Below are positions 43,205-51,771 of a stretch of DNA of 64,000 bases, piece after piece. The translations under genes were made by a program, and so were the position numbers. Position 1 is the stretch's first letter; the number at the start of each line of letters is the position of its first letter. Origin of the DNA: CALEUX01 sp964608615 (GTDB lineage: Bacteria > Bacteroidota > Bacteroidia > Bacteroidales > Marinilabiliaceae); the NCBI GenBank assembly GCA_964608615.1, contig CAZSQG010000007.1:17362-81361 (forward strand), given 5' to 3'. The notes below the pieces were generated by a model, which had not been told where the DNA came from, made no database searches, and saw only the letters and a list, made by a program, of their open reading frames with translations.

Positions 43205-44419
43205 ATGGATAAGTGTTCATTTTGCGGAAGAAGTAGGAAGGATACAAACTTGCTCATAGCTGGCGTTTCAGGTCATATATGTGACGGTTGTATTGAACAG
43301 GCTCATGCAATCCTGGAAGAGGAGTTCAGGAAGAAGGGTTCCTTTGACATGGACAAAATTTCGCTGCTTAAACCCGTAGAGATTAAGTCTTTTCTAGATC
43401 AATATGTGATAGGACAGGATGAAGCAAAGCGATATCTTTCGGTGGCGGTTTATAACCATTATAAACGTTTGATGCAAACAAGTTCATCCGATGATGTTGA
43501 AATTGAAAAGTCAAATATTATACTGGTTGGAGAAACCGGAACAGGAAAAACATTACTTGCCCGTACAATTGCTCGTATGTTGCATGTTCCATTTACCATT
43601 GTTGATGCAACAGTGCTTACCGAAGCAGGTTATGTGGGCGAAGACATAGAAAGTATACTTACCAGATTACTTCAAGCTGCCGATTACAATGTGGAAGCTG
43701 CTGAGAAAGGAATAGTGTTTATTGATGAAATAGATAAGATTGCCCGGAAAAGCGATAATCCTTCCATAACACGTGATGTATCAGGCGAAGGCGTGCAACA
43801 GGGATTGCTCAAACTACTTGAAGGAGCCATAGTAAATGTTCCACCTCAAGGTGGACGTAAGCATCCCGAACAAAAGATGATCCCGGTTAACACTAAGAAT
43901 ATTCTTTTTGTTTGTGGTGGGGCATTTGATGGTATTGAACGAAAAATTGGTCAGCGTTTGAATACCAGAGTTGTGGGTTATACTGCAAGCCAGGCTAAAG
44001 ACCATATCGATGCGGTTAATCTTCTTCAGTATATTGCACCTCAGGATTTAAAATCGTACGGGTTAATACCTGAAATTATTGGTCGTTTACCAATACTTAC
44101 ATATTTGAATCCACTCGACAGGGATACCTTGCGTAAGATACTTACCGAGCCAAAAAACTCTATCATCAAACAGTATGTTAAGCTTTTTGATATGGATAAA
44201 ATTGATCTTCATTTTTCCAACGAAGCCTTGGATTATGTTGTTGATAAAGCTCTTGAGTTTAAGCTGGGTGCACGCGGATTACGATCGATTTGCGAAACTA
44301 TAATGATGGATCAGATGTTTGAATCACCAGGGACAAAAACAGGTAAGCTGGAGATTACGCTTGAGTTTGCTAAGGAAAAAGTCGAAAGGATTAATATTGC
44401 GTTGCTGAAGGCAGGGTGA
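43205..44419 (+). CDS. clpX: ATP-dependent Clp protease ATP-binding subunit ClpX
   Basis: AAA+ unfoldase that feeds ClpP. The zinc-binding domain has Cys4, Cys7, Cys26 and Cys29 (CSFCGRS...ICDGC). Walker A is GETGTGKT (109-116), Walker B is VFIDEIDKI, and the RDVSGEGVQQGLLKLLEG helix, sensor regions and GARGLRSICE (sensor 2) are all present. The IGF-type ClpP-binding loop is represented by KIGQRL. 404 residues, the usual length. The last gene of the operon; a terminator follows 47 bases after its stop. Confidence 0.97.
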   Translation: MDKCSFCGRSRKDTNLLIAGVSGHICDGCIEQAHAILEEEFRKKGSFDMDKISLLKPVEIKSFLDQYVIGQDEAKRYLSVAVYNHYKRLMQTSSSDDVEIEKSNIILVGETGTGKTLLARTIARMLHVPFTIVDATVLTEAGYVGEDIESILTRLLQAADYNVEAAEKGIVFIDEIDKIARKSDNPSITRDVSGEGVQQGLLKLLEGAIVNVPPQGGRKHPEQKMIPVNTKNILFVCGGAFDGIERKIGQRLNTRVVGYTASQAKDHIDAVNLLQYIAPQDLKSYGLIPEIIGRLPILTYLNPLDRDTLRKILTEPKNSIIKQYVKLFDMDKIDLHFSNEALDYVVDKALEFKLGARGLRSICETIMMDQMFESPGTKTGKLEITLEFAKEKVERINIALLKAG

Positions 44420-44466
44420 TATATTTGATAAAATATATTTGTTATCGTACTATCTCTTATTAAGAA

Positions 44467-44502
44467 TTTCCGTTTGCTTTTGCAGACGGAAATTTTTGTT
44501 TT
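44467..44502 (+). terminator. intrinsic terminator of tig-clpP-clpX
   Basis: TTTCCGTTTGC (44467-44477) pairs with GCAGACGGAAA (44482-44492), one G-U pair, four-base loop, followed by TTTTTGTTTT. Confidence 0.88.
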
Positions 44503-44799
44503 AGTACAGACGTTATATTTTTTACCTAATCGAATAAAATGTTAAGCTTAGGCTGATGTTTTGTTATCGTAATGGTTTGTAATTATTGTTGATATTGAAT
44601 TAGTTTTTTTTTGTAGCAGTATATGGTTCTGAGCAGTTATTTGAGTTATTGGGGATTATAGAACTATTACCTCTTAAATCTTATTATGCTTTTCGGTTTA
44701 ATCAAAAGGCCTTAAAAAGGGCGGTTTTGGTAATAACAATTTACATGGATGGTAATTAAAACACAAAATCAGATAAAATAACACTGTTATAAATGTCAA

Positions 44800-44829
44800 A
44801 TTGAATATAAATTTGCTATTTTAGATTTG
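44800..44829 (+). promoter_or_regulatory. candidate promoter of hppA
   Basis: TAGATTTG (44822-44829) matches TAnnTTTG with ATTG (44800-44803) 18 bases upstream. A second exact -7 match, TAAATTTG, is at 44808-44815 but lacks a -33 box. Start near 44836. Confidence 0.5.
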
Positions 44830-44950
44830 GTTTACAAATTCAAAAAGTGGGTAGGAGCAAAGGGGCAGTTTTATTTTGATGTATCAGATGGTCAAGTCTT
44901 TAATCTCTCGAAAATATTCTGTTATTTAATAATTTTAAACTAAACCTTTT

Positions 44951-47236
44951 ATGATTAATCCAGTATTTTGGCTTGTTCCAATCACTTCTTTAATTGCCCT
45001 TTATTTTGCCTGGCATTTTTTCAGGCAGATGATGAAAAAATCTGAGGGCAACGACACAATGAAAGAAATTGCTCAACATGTACGGGATGGTGCCATGGCT
45101 TATCTGAAAAGCCAGTATCGTGTTGTTGGGATGGTGTTTGTAGTATTAGTAGTTCTTTTGGCCGTTTTGGCATATTTGGGAGTTCAAAATCCCTTTGTGC
45201 CTGTTGCTTTTTTAACCGGTGGTTTTTTCTCCGGGTTATGTGGATTTCTTGGAATGAAAACTGCCACTTATGCTTCAGCACGTACAGCTCAGGGGGCATC
45301 GGTTTCGCTTAACCAGGGATTGAAAATCGCATTCCGAAGTGGAGCCGTAATGGGTCTTATAGTAGTAGGTTTTGGACTATTAGACATCGCAATGTGGTTC
45401 TGGTTTTTAAATGATATGATTTTTACGCCTGAAAATATGGCCAATGGTCTGGATCTTTTTGGGTTGTCATTTGTTCATGCCGGCACCACCGATCACCAAA
45501 AAATGGTTGAGATAACTGCTACCATGCTTACTTTTGGTATGGGTGCTTCTACACAGGCATTGTTTGCGCGTGTTGGTGGAGGAATATACACAAAAGCAGC
45601 TGATGTAGGTGCTGATCTTGTTGGTAAAGTGGAAGCAGGTATCCCAGAGGACGATCCAAGAAATCCTGCTACCATTGCCGATAACGTGGGTGATAACGTG
45701 GGTGATGTAGCCGGAATGGGAGCCGACCTTTACGAATCGTATTGTGGATCAATACTGGCTACAGCGGCACTAGGTGCAGCCTTGCCATTGTCGGGGGCGG
45801 AACAAATGAAAGCGATTATTGCTCCAATGATTGTAGCCGGAATAGGAATTATTCTGTCTATTGTTGGGATTTATATGGTACGAACAAAAGAGTCGGCTAC
45901 TCAAAAGAATCTCCTTCAGGCCTTATTAATTGGTACAGGTGGAAGTTCCTTTTTAATTCTTATTGCTATTGGTGTACTGGCTTGGTTTAACTGGATTAGC
46001 TGGGGTGTTTTTGGCTCCGTGATTGCCGGTCTTTTAGCTGGTGTTATCATTGGCCAGGGTACAGAATATTTTACATCCGATGAATACAAGCCAACAAAGG
46101 GTATTGCAGGACAGGCTCTTCAGGGCCCAGCCACAACTATCATTGATGGTATGGCTGTTGGTATGTTTTCAACCTGGATACCGGTTGTAACTATTGTGGG
46201 AGGTATCATTGCAGCATACGGTTTTGCCGGAGGGTTTACTCATTTTGCTCAGGGTGTTTACGGAATCGGTTTTGCTGCAGTTGGAATGCTTTCTACACTT
46301 GGCATTACTCTGGCAACTGATGCTTTTGGTCCTATTGCTGATAATGCTGGTGGTAACGCTGAAATGGCTGATCTGCCTGCCGAGGTACGTCAAAGGACTG
46401 ATGCTTTGGACATGCTTGGAAATACAACAGCTGCAACGGGTAAAGGTTTTGCCATTGGTTCGGCTGCTCTTACAGCTCTGGCGTTATTGGCTGCTTATCT
46501 TGAGGAGGTTCGCTTATGGTTAGGTAAGATGGCTGTTGCCTCGGTTGAAGGATATAAAGCTGTTGGCAATGTTTTATTCTATCGGGGTGAAGCTCCTATT
46601 GGCGCAGAAGGAAAAGAGTTGATTGAACTTTCATCTGCCTCTATCCCTGATTTTGTAACGGCTTATGATTTGTCAATCTTCAATCCAATAGTTCTTGGAG
46701 GTATCTTTTTAGGTTCAATGATGGCATTCGTTTTCTGCGCTCTTACAATGAAGGCTGTGGGCCGTGCTGCAGGTGATATGGTTAACGAAGTTCGCCGTCA
46801 ATTCCGTGAAATACCCGGAATTATGGAGAGGACCGCGAAACCAGATTATGCCCGCTGTGTTGCTATCTCAACCAAAGGAGCACAAAAGGAAATGGTTTTT
46901 CCATCTTTGCTGGCAATTGCAGTGCCCGTCGCTGTAGGTATTGTTTTTGGTGTGGCTGGAGTAATTGGCTTACTTGTTGGAGGTTTAACCACAGGTTTTA
47001 CTTTGGCATGTATGCTAAATAATGCCGGTGGAGCGTGGGATAATGCCAAAAAATACATTGAGAAAGGTAATCTGGGCGGTAAAGGTAGTGATGCGCACAA
47101 AGCAAGCGTTGTAGGCGATACCGTTGGAGATCCGTTTAAAGATACATCAGGTCCATCGCTTAACATCCTTATAAAATTGATGACTATGGTTGCTGTTGTT
47201 ATGAGCGGATTAACCGTAGCGTTCTCTATTTTTTAG
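44951..47236 (+). CDS. hppA: K+-dependent membrane-bound ion-pumping pyrophosphatase
   Basis: Hydrolyses pyrophosphate to pump Na+ and/or H+ across the inner membrane. 761 residues with about 16 hydrophobic helices. The pyrophosphate/Mg site is in GGGIYTKAADVGADLVGKVEAGIPEDDPRNPATIADNVGDNVGD (DNVGDNVGD at residues 244-252), with a second acidic cluster in ATDAFGPIADNAGGNAEM. A third is DNAKKYIEKG with GDTVGDPFKDTSGPSLN. The K+-dependence position in GNTTAATGKGFA is Ala (residue 494) rather than Lys, the hallmark of K+-dependent enzymes; these are mainly Na+-pumping or Na+/H+ pumps. Pump specificity cannot be fixed by eye. Single-gene unit with promoter and terminator. Confidence 0.95.
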   Translation: MINPVFWLVPITSLIALYFAWHFFRQMMKKSEGNDTMKEIAQHVRDGAMAYLKSQYRVVGMVFVVLVVLLAVLAYLGVQNPFVPVAFLTGGFFSGLCGFLGMKTATYASARTAQGASVSLNQGLKIAFRSGAVMGLIVVGFGLLDIAMWFWFLNDMIFTPENMANGLDLFGLSFVHAGTTDHQKMVEITATMLTFGMGASTQALFARVGGGIYTKAADVGADLVGKVEAGIPEDDPRNPATIADNVGDNVGDVAGMGADLYESYCGSILATAALGAALPLSGAEQMKAIIAPMIVAGIGIILSIVGIYMVRTKESATQKNLLQALLIGTGGSSFLILIAIGVLAWFNWISWGVFGSVIAGLLAGVIIGQGTEYFTSDEYKPTKGIAGQALQGPATTIIDGMAVGMFSTWIPVVTIVGGIIAAYGFAGGFTHFAQGVYGIGFAAVGMLSTLGITLATDAFGPIADNAGGNAEMADLPAEVRQRTDALDMLGNTTAATGKGFAIGSAALTALALLAAYLEEVRLWLGKMAVASVEGYKAVGNVLFYRGEAPIGAEGKELIELSSASIPDFVTAYDLSIFNPIVLGGIFLGSMMAFVFCALTMKAVGRAAGDMVNEVRRQFREIPGIMERTAKPDYARCVAISTKGAQKEMVFPSLLAIAVPVAVGIVFGVAGVIGLLVGGLTTGFTLACMLNNAGGAWDNAKKYIEKGNLGGKGSDAHKASVVGDTVGDPFKDTSGPSLNILIKLMTMVAVVMSGLTVAFSIF

Positions 47237-47891
47237 AATTTAATCTTATTTATTATATCAAGGGCGGAATCTTTTCCTTAAATGGATCAGATTCCGTTTC
47301 TTTTTGATTGAAGTACCGTTGAACTGTACAAAACCATCAATTATAATAGCTTAGCCAAAATTTGTCATTGGTATCTAATTTTTAATGACAGTTATTAGAA
47401 AAACACATCTGTTTCTCAACAAAAAGAGGCAGTTACAATGACAAACCAATAGGTCTGTTGTAGATTGAACATGGGATATTAATTTGTCGAACGTGAAAAG
47501 CCCCTGTTTTTTTAACAAGCAAAATGCCATCTTCTCCTGTTTTTAGCTAATTTTTACAAAAGCCACTGTATGCCTTGATTTTACTAAAAATAATTTATAA
47601 AATGGGTGTTCCAAATATGAAAACAGGAGTTTCTCAGTTATAATACTAATTAGTGTTTGGCTATAAAGTCAACTACTTCGTTATGCTTGCCATAAAAACA
47701 GTCATTTACGAAAAGTAAACTGATTTAGTCTTCTTCCTCCTTGTAAAGCATAATCAAAGCAATCCTGTGACAAATTTGCAGCAACAGCTTTGCCTCTGCC
47801 TCTACTTAGTTCGTCAGTTCCTTAATTTTTATGACTTCACAAGCCTCGTATTTGAACTTTATATTTCAAACACTTAGTTTATGGACAAACA
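47237..47891. other. 655-base intergenic region holding a MITE-like element
   Basis: Apart from the hppA terminator and the 252-base element at 47647-47898, this stretch is AT-rich without a coding signal. Confidence 0.55.
47265..47306 (+). terminator. intrinsic terminator of hppA
   Basis: CGGAATCT (47265-47272) pairs with AGATTCCG (47289-47296), with an inner TCC/GGA, followed by TTTCTTTTT. Confidence 0.8.
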
Positions 47892-47898
47892 CTAATTA
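47647..47898. mobile_element. 252-base MITE or decayed IS with terminal inverted repeats
   Basis: The ends are inverted repeats: 47647-47667 and 47878-47898 agree at 19 of 21 positions, each beginning TAATTAGTGTTTG. The inside has stop codons in all frames, so it carries no transposase. Read on the minus strand, it has an AAGGAGGAAG motif. The outermost TAATTA is self-complementary and could be part of the repeat or a target duplication. The right end overlaps the stop codon and last two sense codons of the LytTR regulator gene. Confidence 0.7.
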
Positions 47899-48608
47899 CT
47901 TTCCAGTTTTTTTAGAACATCCTTCTTATAACTACGACTCACCGGGATTTGTCTTTTACCAATTTCTACATATTCGTTAGTAAATGATTCAATACTGGCT
48001 AGTGAAATGATATATGAGCGATGTACACGGATAAAATCCTTTTGGGGAAGTTTGACTTCAATATTGGATATGGTGTCGCGAGAAACTACGGTTTTGTCAG
48101 TCATGTGGATTTTTACGTAGTCAGCCAGACTCTCAATAAATAGTATGTCACAAAAGTTTATTTTCACCATTTTCCTGTCGGAGCGCACAAAAAAGTATTC
48201 GCTTTTGTCAGGAGTAAAATCCTCTATCGTGGAGCTTTGTAGGTGCATATTCTCATCCAGATATTTATTTATTGATTGAAGTAAACGTTCGAATGAGATG
48301 GGTTTTAACAGGTAGTCGACAGCTTGCAGGTCAAATCCGTCAACAGCATACTCACGGTAGGCAGTCGTGAAAATCACCTTAATGGCTTTATTAATGGTTT
48401 TGGCCAGAGCTAACCCGGATATTGATGGCATATTGATATCCAGAAAAATCAGGTCAATTTTTTTAGTGCTTAGAATATTAAATGCTTCAACAGCACTTTT
48501 GCAACTGCCCGCAATTTTTACAGCATCAATTTTTGAAAGGTGGCTCTCAAGTATTTCACGAGCTACCGGCTCATCATCAACAATTATGCAGTTAACTGTT
48601 CGATTCAT
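47892..48608 (-). CDS. LytTR family response regulator
   Basis: A two-component transcription regulator of 238 residues. The receiver has the acidic pair DD at residues 11-12, the phosphoacceptor Asp57 in LIFLDINMPSISG and Lys102 in VDYLLKPISF. The LytTR DNA-binding domain spans about residues 135-235 (YFFVRSDRKMVKINFCDILFIESLADYVKIHM...FIRVHRSYIISLASI...IPVSRSYKKDVLKKL). Its start overlaps the histidine-kinase gene by 17 bases, so both are made together. Its stop (TAG) and the preceding two codons fall inside the right inverted repeat of the MITE-like element, so the last residues may derive from the insertion. No target genes are evident. Confidence 0.94.
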   Translation of the reverse strand: MNRTVNCIIVDDEPVAREILESHLSKIDAVKIAGSCKSAVEAFNILSTKKIDLIFLDINMPSISGLALAKTINKAIKVIFTTAYREYAVDGFDLQAVDYLLKPISFERLLQSINKYLDENMHLQSSTIEDFTPDKSEYFFVRSDRKMVKINFCDILFIESLADYVKIHMTDKTVVSRDTISNIEVKLPQKDFIRVHRSYIISLASIESFTNEYVEIGKRQIPVSRSYKKDVLKKLESN

Positions 48609-49707
48609 CTTTAATCTTGTTTAAGTTTTCTATTGATAGCTCAGCATAGTATCGGTTATTTTTTATGTAGTTGTATAGTTTGAATCTGTTTTGGTAGTTT
48701 AACTCGAGCCTTTTACGAATATTCTCTAACCCTATACCGCTACTCTCTTTTGCCTTATCTTCTTCATCGTAAATAAATGTATTGCTAATGGCAAAGTAGA
48801 GATGGTTGTCGTTAACCTTAATGTTTATTTCTATTGAGAGATAACCGTCTTTAAGTGTCCCATGCTTAAAAGCGTTTTCTACAAATGGGATTAGTAGCAT
48901 GGGGGCAATCTGGATCTTTCCGCTTATTTCGTTTGCAGTAAAACTAACCTTTAAAGTCTCTTTAAAACGGATTTTTTCCAACTCTATATATTCTTTTATA
49001 TGCAGCACTTCTTCTTTAAGGCTGACTATTGGTTTGTCCACCTGGTAGAGAATGTAATCCAATAAGTTAGATAACTTAAGGATGATTCCCGGTGTTTGTT
49101 CCGACCGTTTTATTGCAAAACCATATATGGTGTTAAGAGTATTAAACAGAAAATGAGGATGTATTTGCATTTTCAGGTAGTGTAGTTCCTGATTCTTTAG
49201 TTGAAGTTGTGTGGCAAGTATCTTATTTTGTAACTCTTTATTTCTGGAAGCCGTTTTAAAGCTGTGATTGAGAAGGGTTACAAAGCTGATAGTACCTACC
49301 ACAAGGTTGACAAGAATAAAAATGAAAAAGAAGTTCTTGCTCATAGGCGGCATATTCGAAATGTTAAAGCTTAAAAGCAAAACAAGAAAACCGTAAATGA
49401 TAAGAACAATCATGTAAGAAGTGAAAACAAGAGTGTAAAAGGTATAGAGTGCAAATTGGATGTACTTTTTTGTCAGTAAAAATCGCGGTATAAGGAAGTA
49501 AACCACAAAGTAGGCAACAACCATAGTTAGCGGCAGTAAAAAGGAGGAGAACCAGGTAATGAAAACAGTATCGCTTGAGTTATAGCTGAAAAAATAGGCG
49601 TAGAAGAACCAAACTGCTACCCAGAAAATGAGATGTATGGGCAGGTTTTTGGCTTTTTTATTATCCAAATGGCTTTTTATAAATAGTTTTATGGTATTGA
49701 TAATCAT
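48592..49707 (-). CDS. LytS/YehU-type membrane sensor histidine kinase
   Basis: 371 residues. Four membrane helices at about residues 26-46, 52-75, 86-114 and 125-145 are followed by a coiled segment. The His_kinase domain (PF06580 type) has the phosphoacceptor motif HYLKMQIHPHFLFNTLNTIYG (His183/His185). The HATPase part includes the N-box IPFVENAFKHG and the G-box SSGIGLENIRKRL. This class has no classical HisKA and pairs with LytTR regulators, as here. It lacks a recognisable sensor domain beyond the helices, so the signal is probably membrane-linked. Start at the ATG at 49707, divergent from the TolQ-like gene. Confidence 0.93.
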   Translation of the reverse strand: MIINTIKLFIKSHLDNKKAKNLPIHLIFWVAVWFFYAYFFSYNSSDTVFITWFSSFLLPLTMVVAYFVVYFLIPRFLLTKKYIQFALYTFYTLVFTSYMIVLIIYGFLVLLLSFNISNMPPMSKNFFFIFILVNLVVGTISFVTLLNHSFKTASRNKELQNKILATQLQLKNQELHYLKMQIHPHFLFNTLNTIYGFAIKRSEQTPGIILKLSNLLDYILYQVDKPIVSLKEEVLHIKEYIELEKIRFKETLKVSFTANEISGKIQIAPMLLIPFVENAFKHGTLKDGYLSIEINIKVNDNHLYFAISNTFIYDEEDKAKESSGIGLENIRKRLELNYQNRFKLYNYIKNNRYYAELSIENLNKIKDESNS

Positions 49708-49993
49708 TTATTAATTCCGATTAGTTCTGCTTTTAATATTGCATTTTTCAAATTCTATGCTACGTTAATAATAACCTATCTTTCCTTCTCAGGGAGGCTT
49801 CACTTTAATTGAGATCGTAATTAAAAGTAGAAAATTGGGTCATCCACATTTTACTATAAATACATGAAATCAATTACTAAGGTAAATAAAAACCAAATCA
49901 GACTATTATTTTTCGATGAATTACTGTTTTAGCATCTGTTATTGCAATTTTAGGTGTCAATTTCTCATTTCGTAGCGGTATATTTGTTAATGA

Positions 49994-50016
49994 GACGGTT
50001 GATTTTATCATCCGTC
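49994..50016. promoter_or_regulatory. inverted repeat upstream of the TolQ-like gene
   Basis: GACGGTTGAT and ATCATCCGTC match at nine of ten positions around a three-base loop, 33 bases before the -7 box. It could be an operator or a hairpin; no regulator can be named. Confidence 0.4.
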
Positions 50017-50047
50017 GCAAAAAATAATCATTAGGATAATAACACAT

Positions 50048-50055
50048 TATATTTG
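50048..50055 (+). promoter_or_regulatory. candidate -7 box of the TolQ-like gene
   Basis: TATATTTG matches TAnnTTTG about 30 bases before the start codon. A second copy is at 49979-49986. Neither has a TTTG at 20 bases. Confidence 0.4.
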
Positions 50056-50084
50056 GGATAGTATTAATCTTAAAATCATTTGTT

Positions 50085-50444
50085 ATGATAGCTATTATTG
50101 GAAAACTCAACGATGGAGGTCCTTTTTTTACCTATCCCATCCTGTTAATGTTGTTGATCATTTTAGGGCTGTTTGTCAGCGCTTTGTTGAGAAAAATTGG
50201 AGAAAAAAAAGTCATCGATCTCATGGGCTCAATTGGCTGGTTTGCTGTAGCATGGGGCTTCCTGGGCCGTACTATGGGCTTGATTATGGCCTTTGATATG
50301 GTTGCTGCCAGTGGCGAGGTAACTCCACGCCTTCTTTCTGAAGGTTTTAAAATGGCGTTGGTGGATCCTTTAATGGGAATTTCTGTATTCCTAGTGGCTC
50401 GCCTGGGAATTATCATTCTTATTGCTATGCGTAAGGAGAAATAA
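50085..50444 (+). CDS. short MotA/TolQ/ExbB-like membrane protein
   Basis: 119 residues with about three hydrophobic helices (YPILLMLLIILGLFVSALL, a middle SIGWFAVAWGFLGRTMGLIMAF, and the C-terminal PLMGISVFLVARLGIIILIAM). The middle GFLGRTMGLIMAF resembles the TolQ/ExbB 'GLLGTVxGMIxAF' motif, and the last helix resembles their terminal helix (ALxxTAxGL-like, here ALVDPLMGISVF). A canonical TolQ/ExbB is ~200 residues and has a cytosolic loop that is mostly missing here. No ExbD partner is adjacent. The domain is therefore a miniature or specialised version, probably of the proton-channel fold. It has its own promoter candidate and terminator, beside but divergent from the LytTR system, which may control it (inference). 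Confidence 0.75.
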   Translation: MIAIIGKLNDGGPFFTYPILLMLLIILGLFVSALLRKIGEKKVIDLMGSIGWFAVAWGFLGRTMGLIMAFDMVAASGEVTPRLLSEGFKMALVDPLMGISVFLVARLGIIILIAMRKEK

Positions 50445-50464
50445 GTCCTCAATAATTCAATATT

Positions 50465-50491
50465 AACCTACCTTAGTGTAGGTTTTTTTTT
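50465..50491 (+). terminator. intrinsic terminator of the TolQ-like gene
   Basis: AACCTAC (50465-50471) pairs with GTAGGTT (50478-50484) around CTTAGT, followed by a run of T through 50491. Confidence 0.88.
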
Positions 50492-50669
50492 GACGGTTGA
50501 ATATATTCCTGTACATGAAGGAAAAATATCAGGTTATAGGTCATTGTTTCATTTTATAAGAGATTATAATACTTCCGTGATTCTTATAGATAAAAATCAA
50601 AAGACTGATCTTATTAAAATTTCTTCTGATATTATAAATATTATTTATGAAGATTACCATGATAATTAA
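50490..50669 (+). pseudogene. possible coding remnant of about 59 codons
   Basis: An open frame with protein-like composition (VEYIPVHEGKISGYRSLF, then ILIDKNQKTDLIKISSDI, ending IIYEDYHDN) runs for about 57 codons to TAA at 50667-50669. It lacks an ATG; the only candidate start is a TTG inside the T-run of the preceding terminator. It reads like the C-terminal end of a longer protein that has been lost. No family can be named, and it may be chance. Confidence 0.3.
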
Positions 50670-50803
50670 TGTTTGAAAACTTTGTGTAGTATGCCTATAT
50701 ATCAAGTTCTGTGATTAAAACTTAGTTATTCATTGGTAGGTTTCAGAAGAATAAATTAGATTTAATCCTGAACTAATACGGTTTAACAACATTAATAGCA
50801 AGT

Positions 50804-51754
50804 ATGCAATTACCCCGATTTGAAGATATAGTAAAAGCGCATCAACGGATAATACCCTTTATCAGGCGTACTGCTGTTGTAGAAAGTGGTTCTGTAAATC
50901 GTTTTTTCAAAGCGGAGTTATTTTTTAAATGTGAACATCAACAAAAGGCCGGAGCCTTTAAATTCCGAGGAGCTACCAATGCGGTATTATCATTGACCGA
51001 TCAGGAAGCCCTAAAAGGAGTAGCCACGCACTCGTCGGGGAACCACGCTGCTGCTTTGGTTTTGGCTGCCAGTCAAAGAGGAATACCGGCTTATATTGTT
51101 ATGCCTTCGTCGGCACCTGAAATAAAAATTAAGGCCGTTCAGAGGTATGGTGGACAAATTACTTTTTGTGAACCTACGTTGGAAGCACGGGAGTCAACTC
51201 TTGAACAGGTCGTTGCCCAAACCGGGGCAAAGGAGATTCATCCATACAATAATTTTCAGGTTGTTTGTGGACAGGGAACAGCTGTTGTAGAATTAATTGA
51301 AGAATCTGAAGCGTTTGATGTGGTAATGGCTCCTGTGGGAGGAGGAGGATTGATAAGTGGAACTTCTATTGCAGCAAAGTATCTGCTGCCGAATTGCAAG
51401 GTGATTGCCGGAGAACCACTTATTGCCGATGATGCTTGCCGGTCGCTTAAGGCTGGTTACATTATTCCGTCGTGCTATCCAGACACAATTGCCGACGGAC
51501 TTAGAACCTCTTTAGGTGAATTGCCTTTTGCTATTATAAAAAGGCATGTTGATGATATTTTTACTGCATCAGAAGACTCAATAAAATTGGCTATGGTAAT
51601 GCTTCGAAATCATGTTGGTATACTGGCTGAGCCGTCATCGGCTGTTCCGCTTGCAACCATTTTAGAGAACAGGTCGTTTTTCGAAGGTAAGCGAATAGGT
51701 ATTATCATTAGTGGTGGAAACCTGAATCCCGATAAGTATGAATTTTTGAAATAG
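50804..51754 (+). CDS. PLP-dependent threonine/serine dehydratase or serine racemase-type enzyme
   Basis: Fold-type II pyridoxal-phosphate enzyme of 316 residues. The PLP-binding lysine lies in KAGAFKFRGA. A substrate loop THSSGNHAAALV and the phosphate-binding glycine loop GGGGLISG are present, and IISGGNLNPDKY near the C-terminus is typical of threonine dehydratases and eukaryotic-like serine racemases. There is no C-terminal ACT or regulatory domain, so it is the short catabolic/racemase type rather than biosynthetic IlvA. The choice between dehydratase and racemase cannot be made by sequence alone. Single gene, convergent with cls (17 bases). Confidence 0.92.
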   Translation: MQLPRFEDIVKAHQRIIPFIRRTAVVESGSVNRFFKAELFFKCEHQQKAGAFKFRGATNAVLSLTDQEALKGVATHSSGNHAAALVLAASQRGIPAYIVMPSSAPEIKIKAVQRYGGQITFCEPTLEARESTLEQVVAQTGAKEIHPYNNFQVVCGQGTAVVELIEESEAFDVVMAPVGGGGLISGTSIAAKYLLPNCKVIAGEPLIADDACRSLKAGYIIPSCYPDTIADGLRTSLGELPFAIIKRHVDDIFTASEDSIKLAMVMLRNHVGILAEPSSAVPLATILENRSFFEGKRIGIIISGGNLNPDKYEFLK

Positions 51755-51771
51755 ACCAGATTTTTATTTTT

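Larger units (their letters stand above)
44420..44950. other. 530-base intergenic region before hppA
   Basis: Contains the clpX terminator and, near its right end, two overlapping -7 boxes for hppA. The middle is AT-rich without a gene. Confidence 0.55.
49708..50084. other. intergenic region between the kinase gene and the TolQ-like gene
   Basis: Contains an inverted repeat at 49994-50016 and two exact -7 boxes on the plus strand (49979-49986 and 50048-50055). A minus-strand open frame of 70 codons across it is not supported. Confidence 0.5.
50445..50803. other. intergenic region before the dehydratase gene
   Basis: Apart from the terminator and the coding-like remnant at 50490-50669, nothing is recognised in this stretch. 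Confidence 0.45.

Noticed and set aside
49898..50110. Minus-strand open frame of 70 codons between the kinase and TolQ-like genes
   Set aside because: It overlaps the start of the TolQ-like gene and its promoter candidates and resembles no protein.
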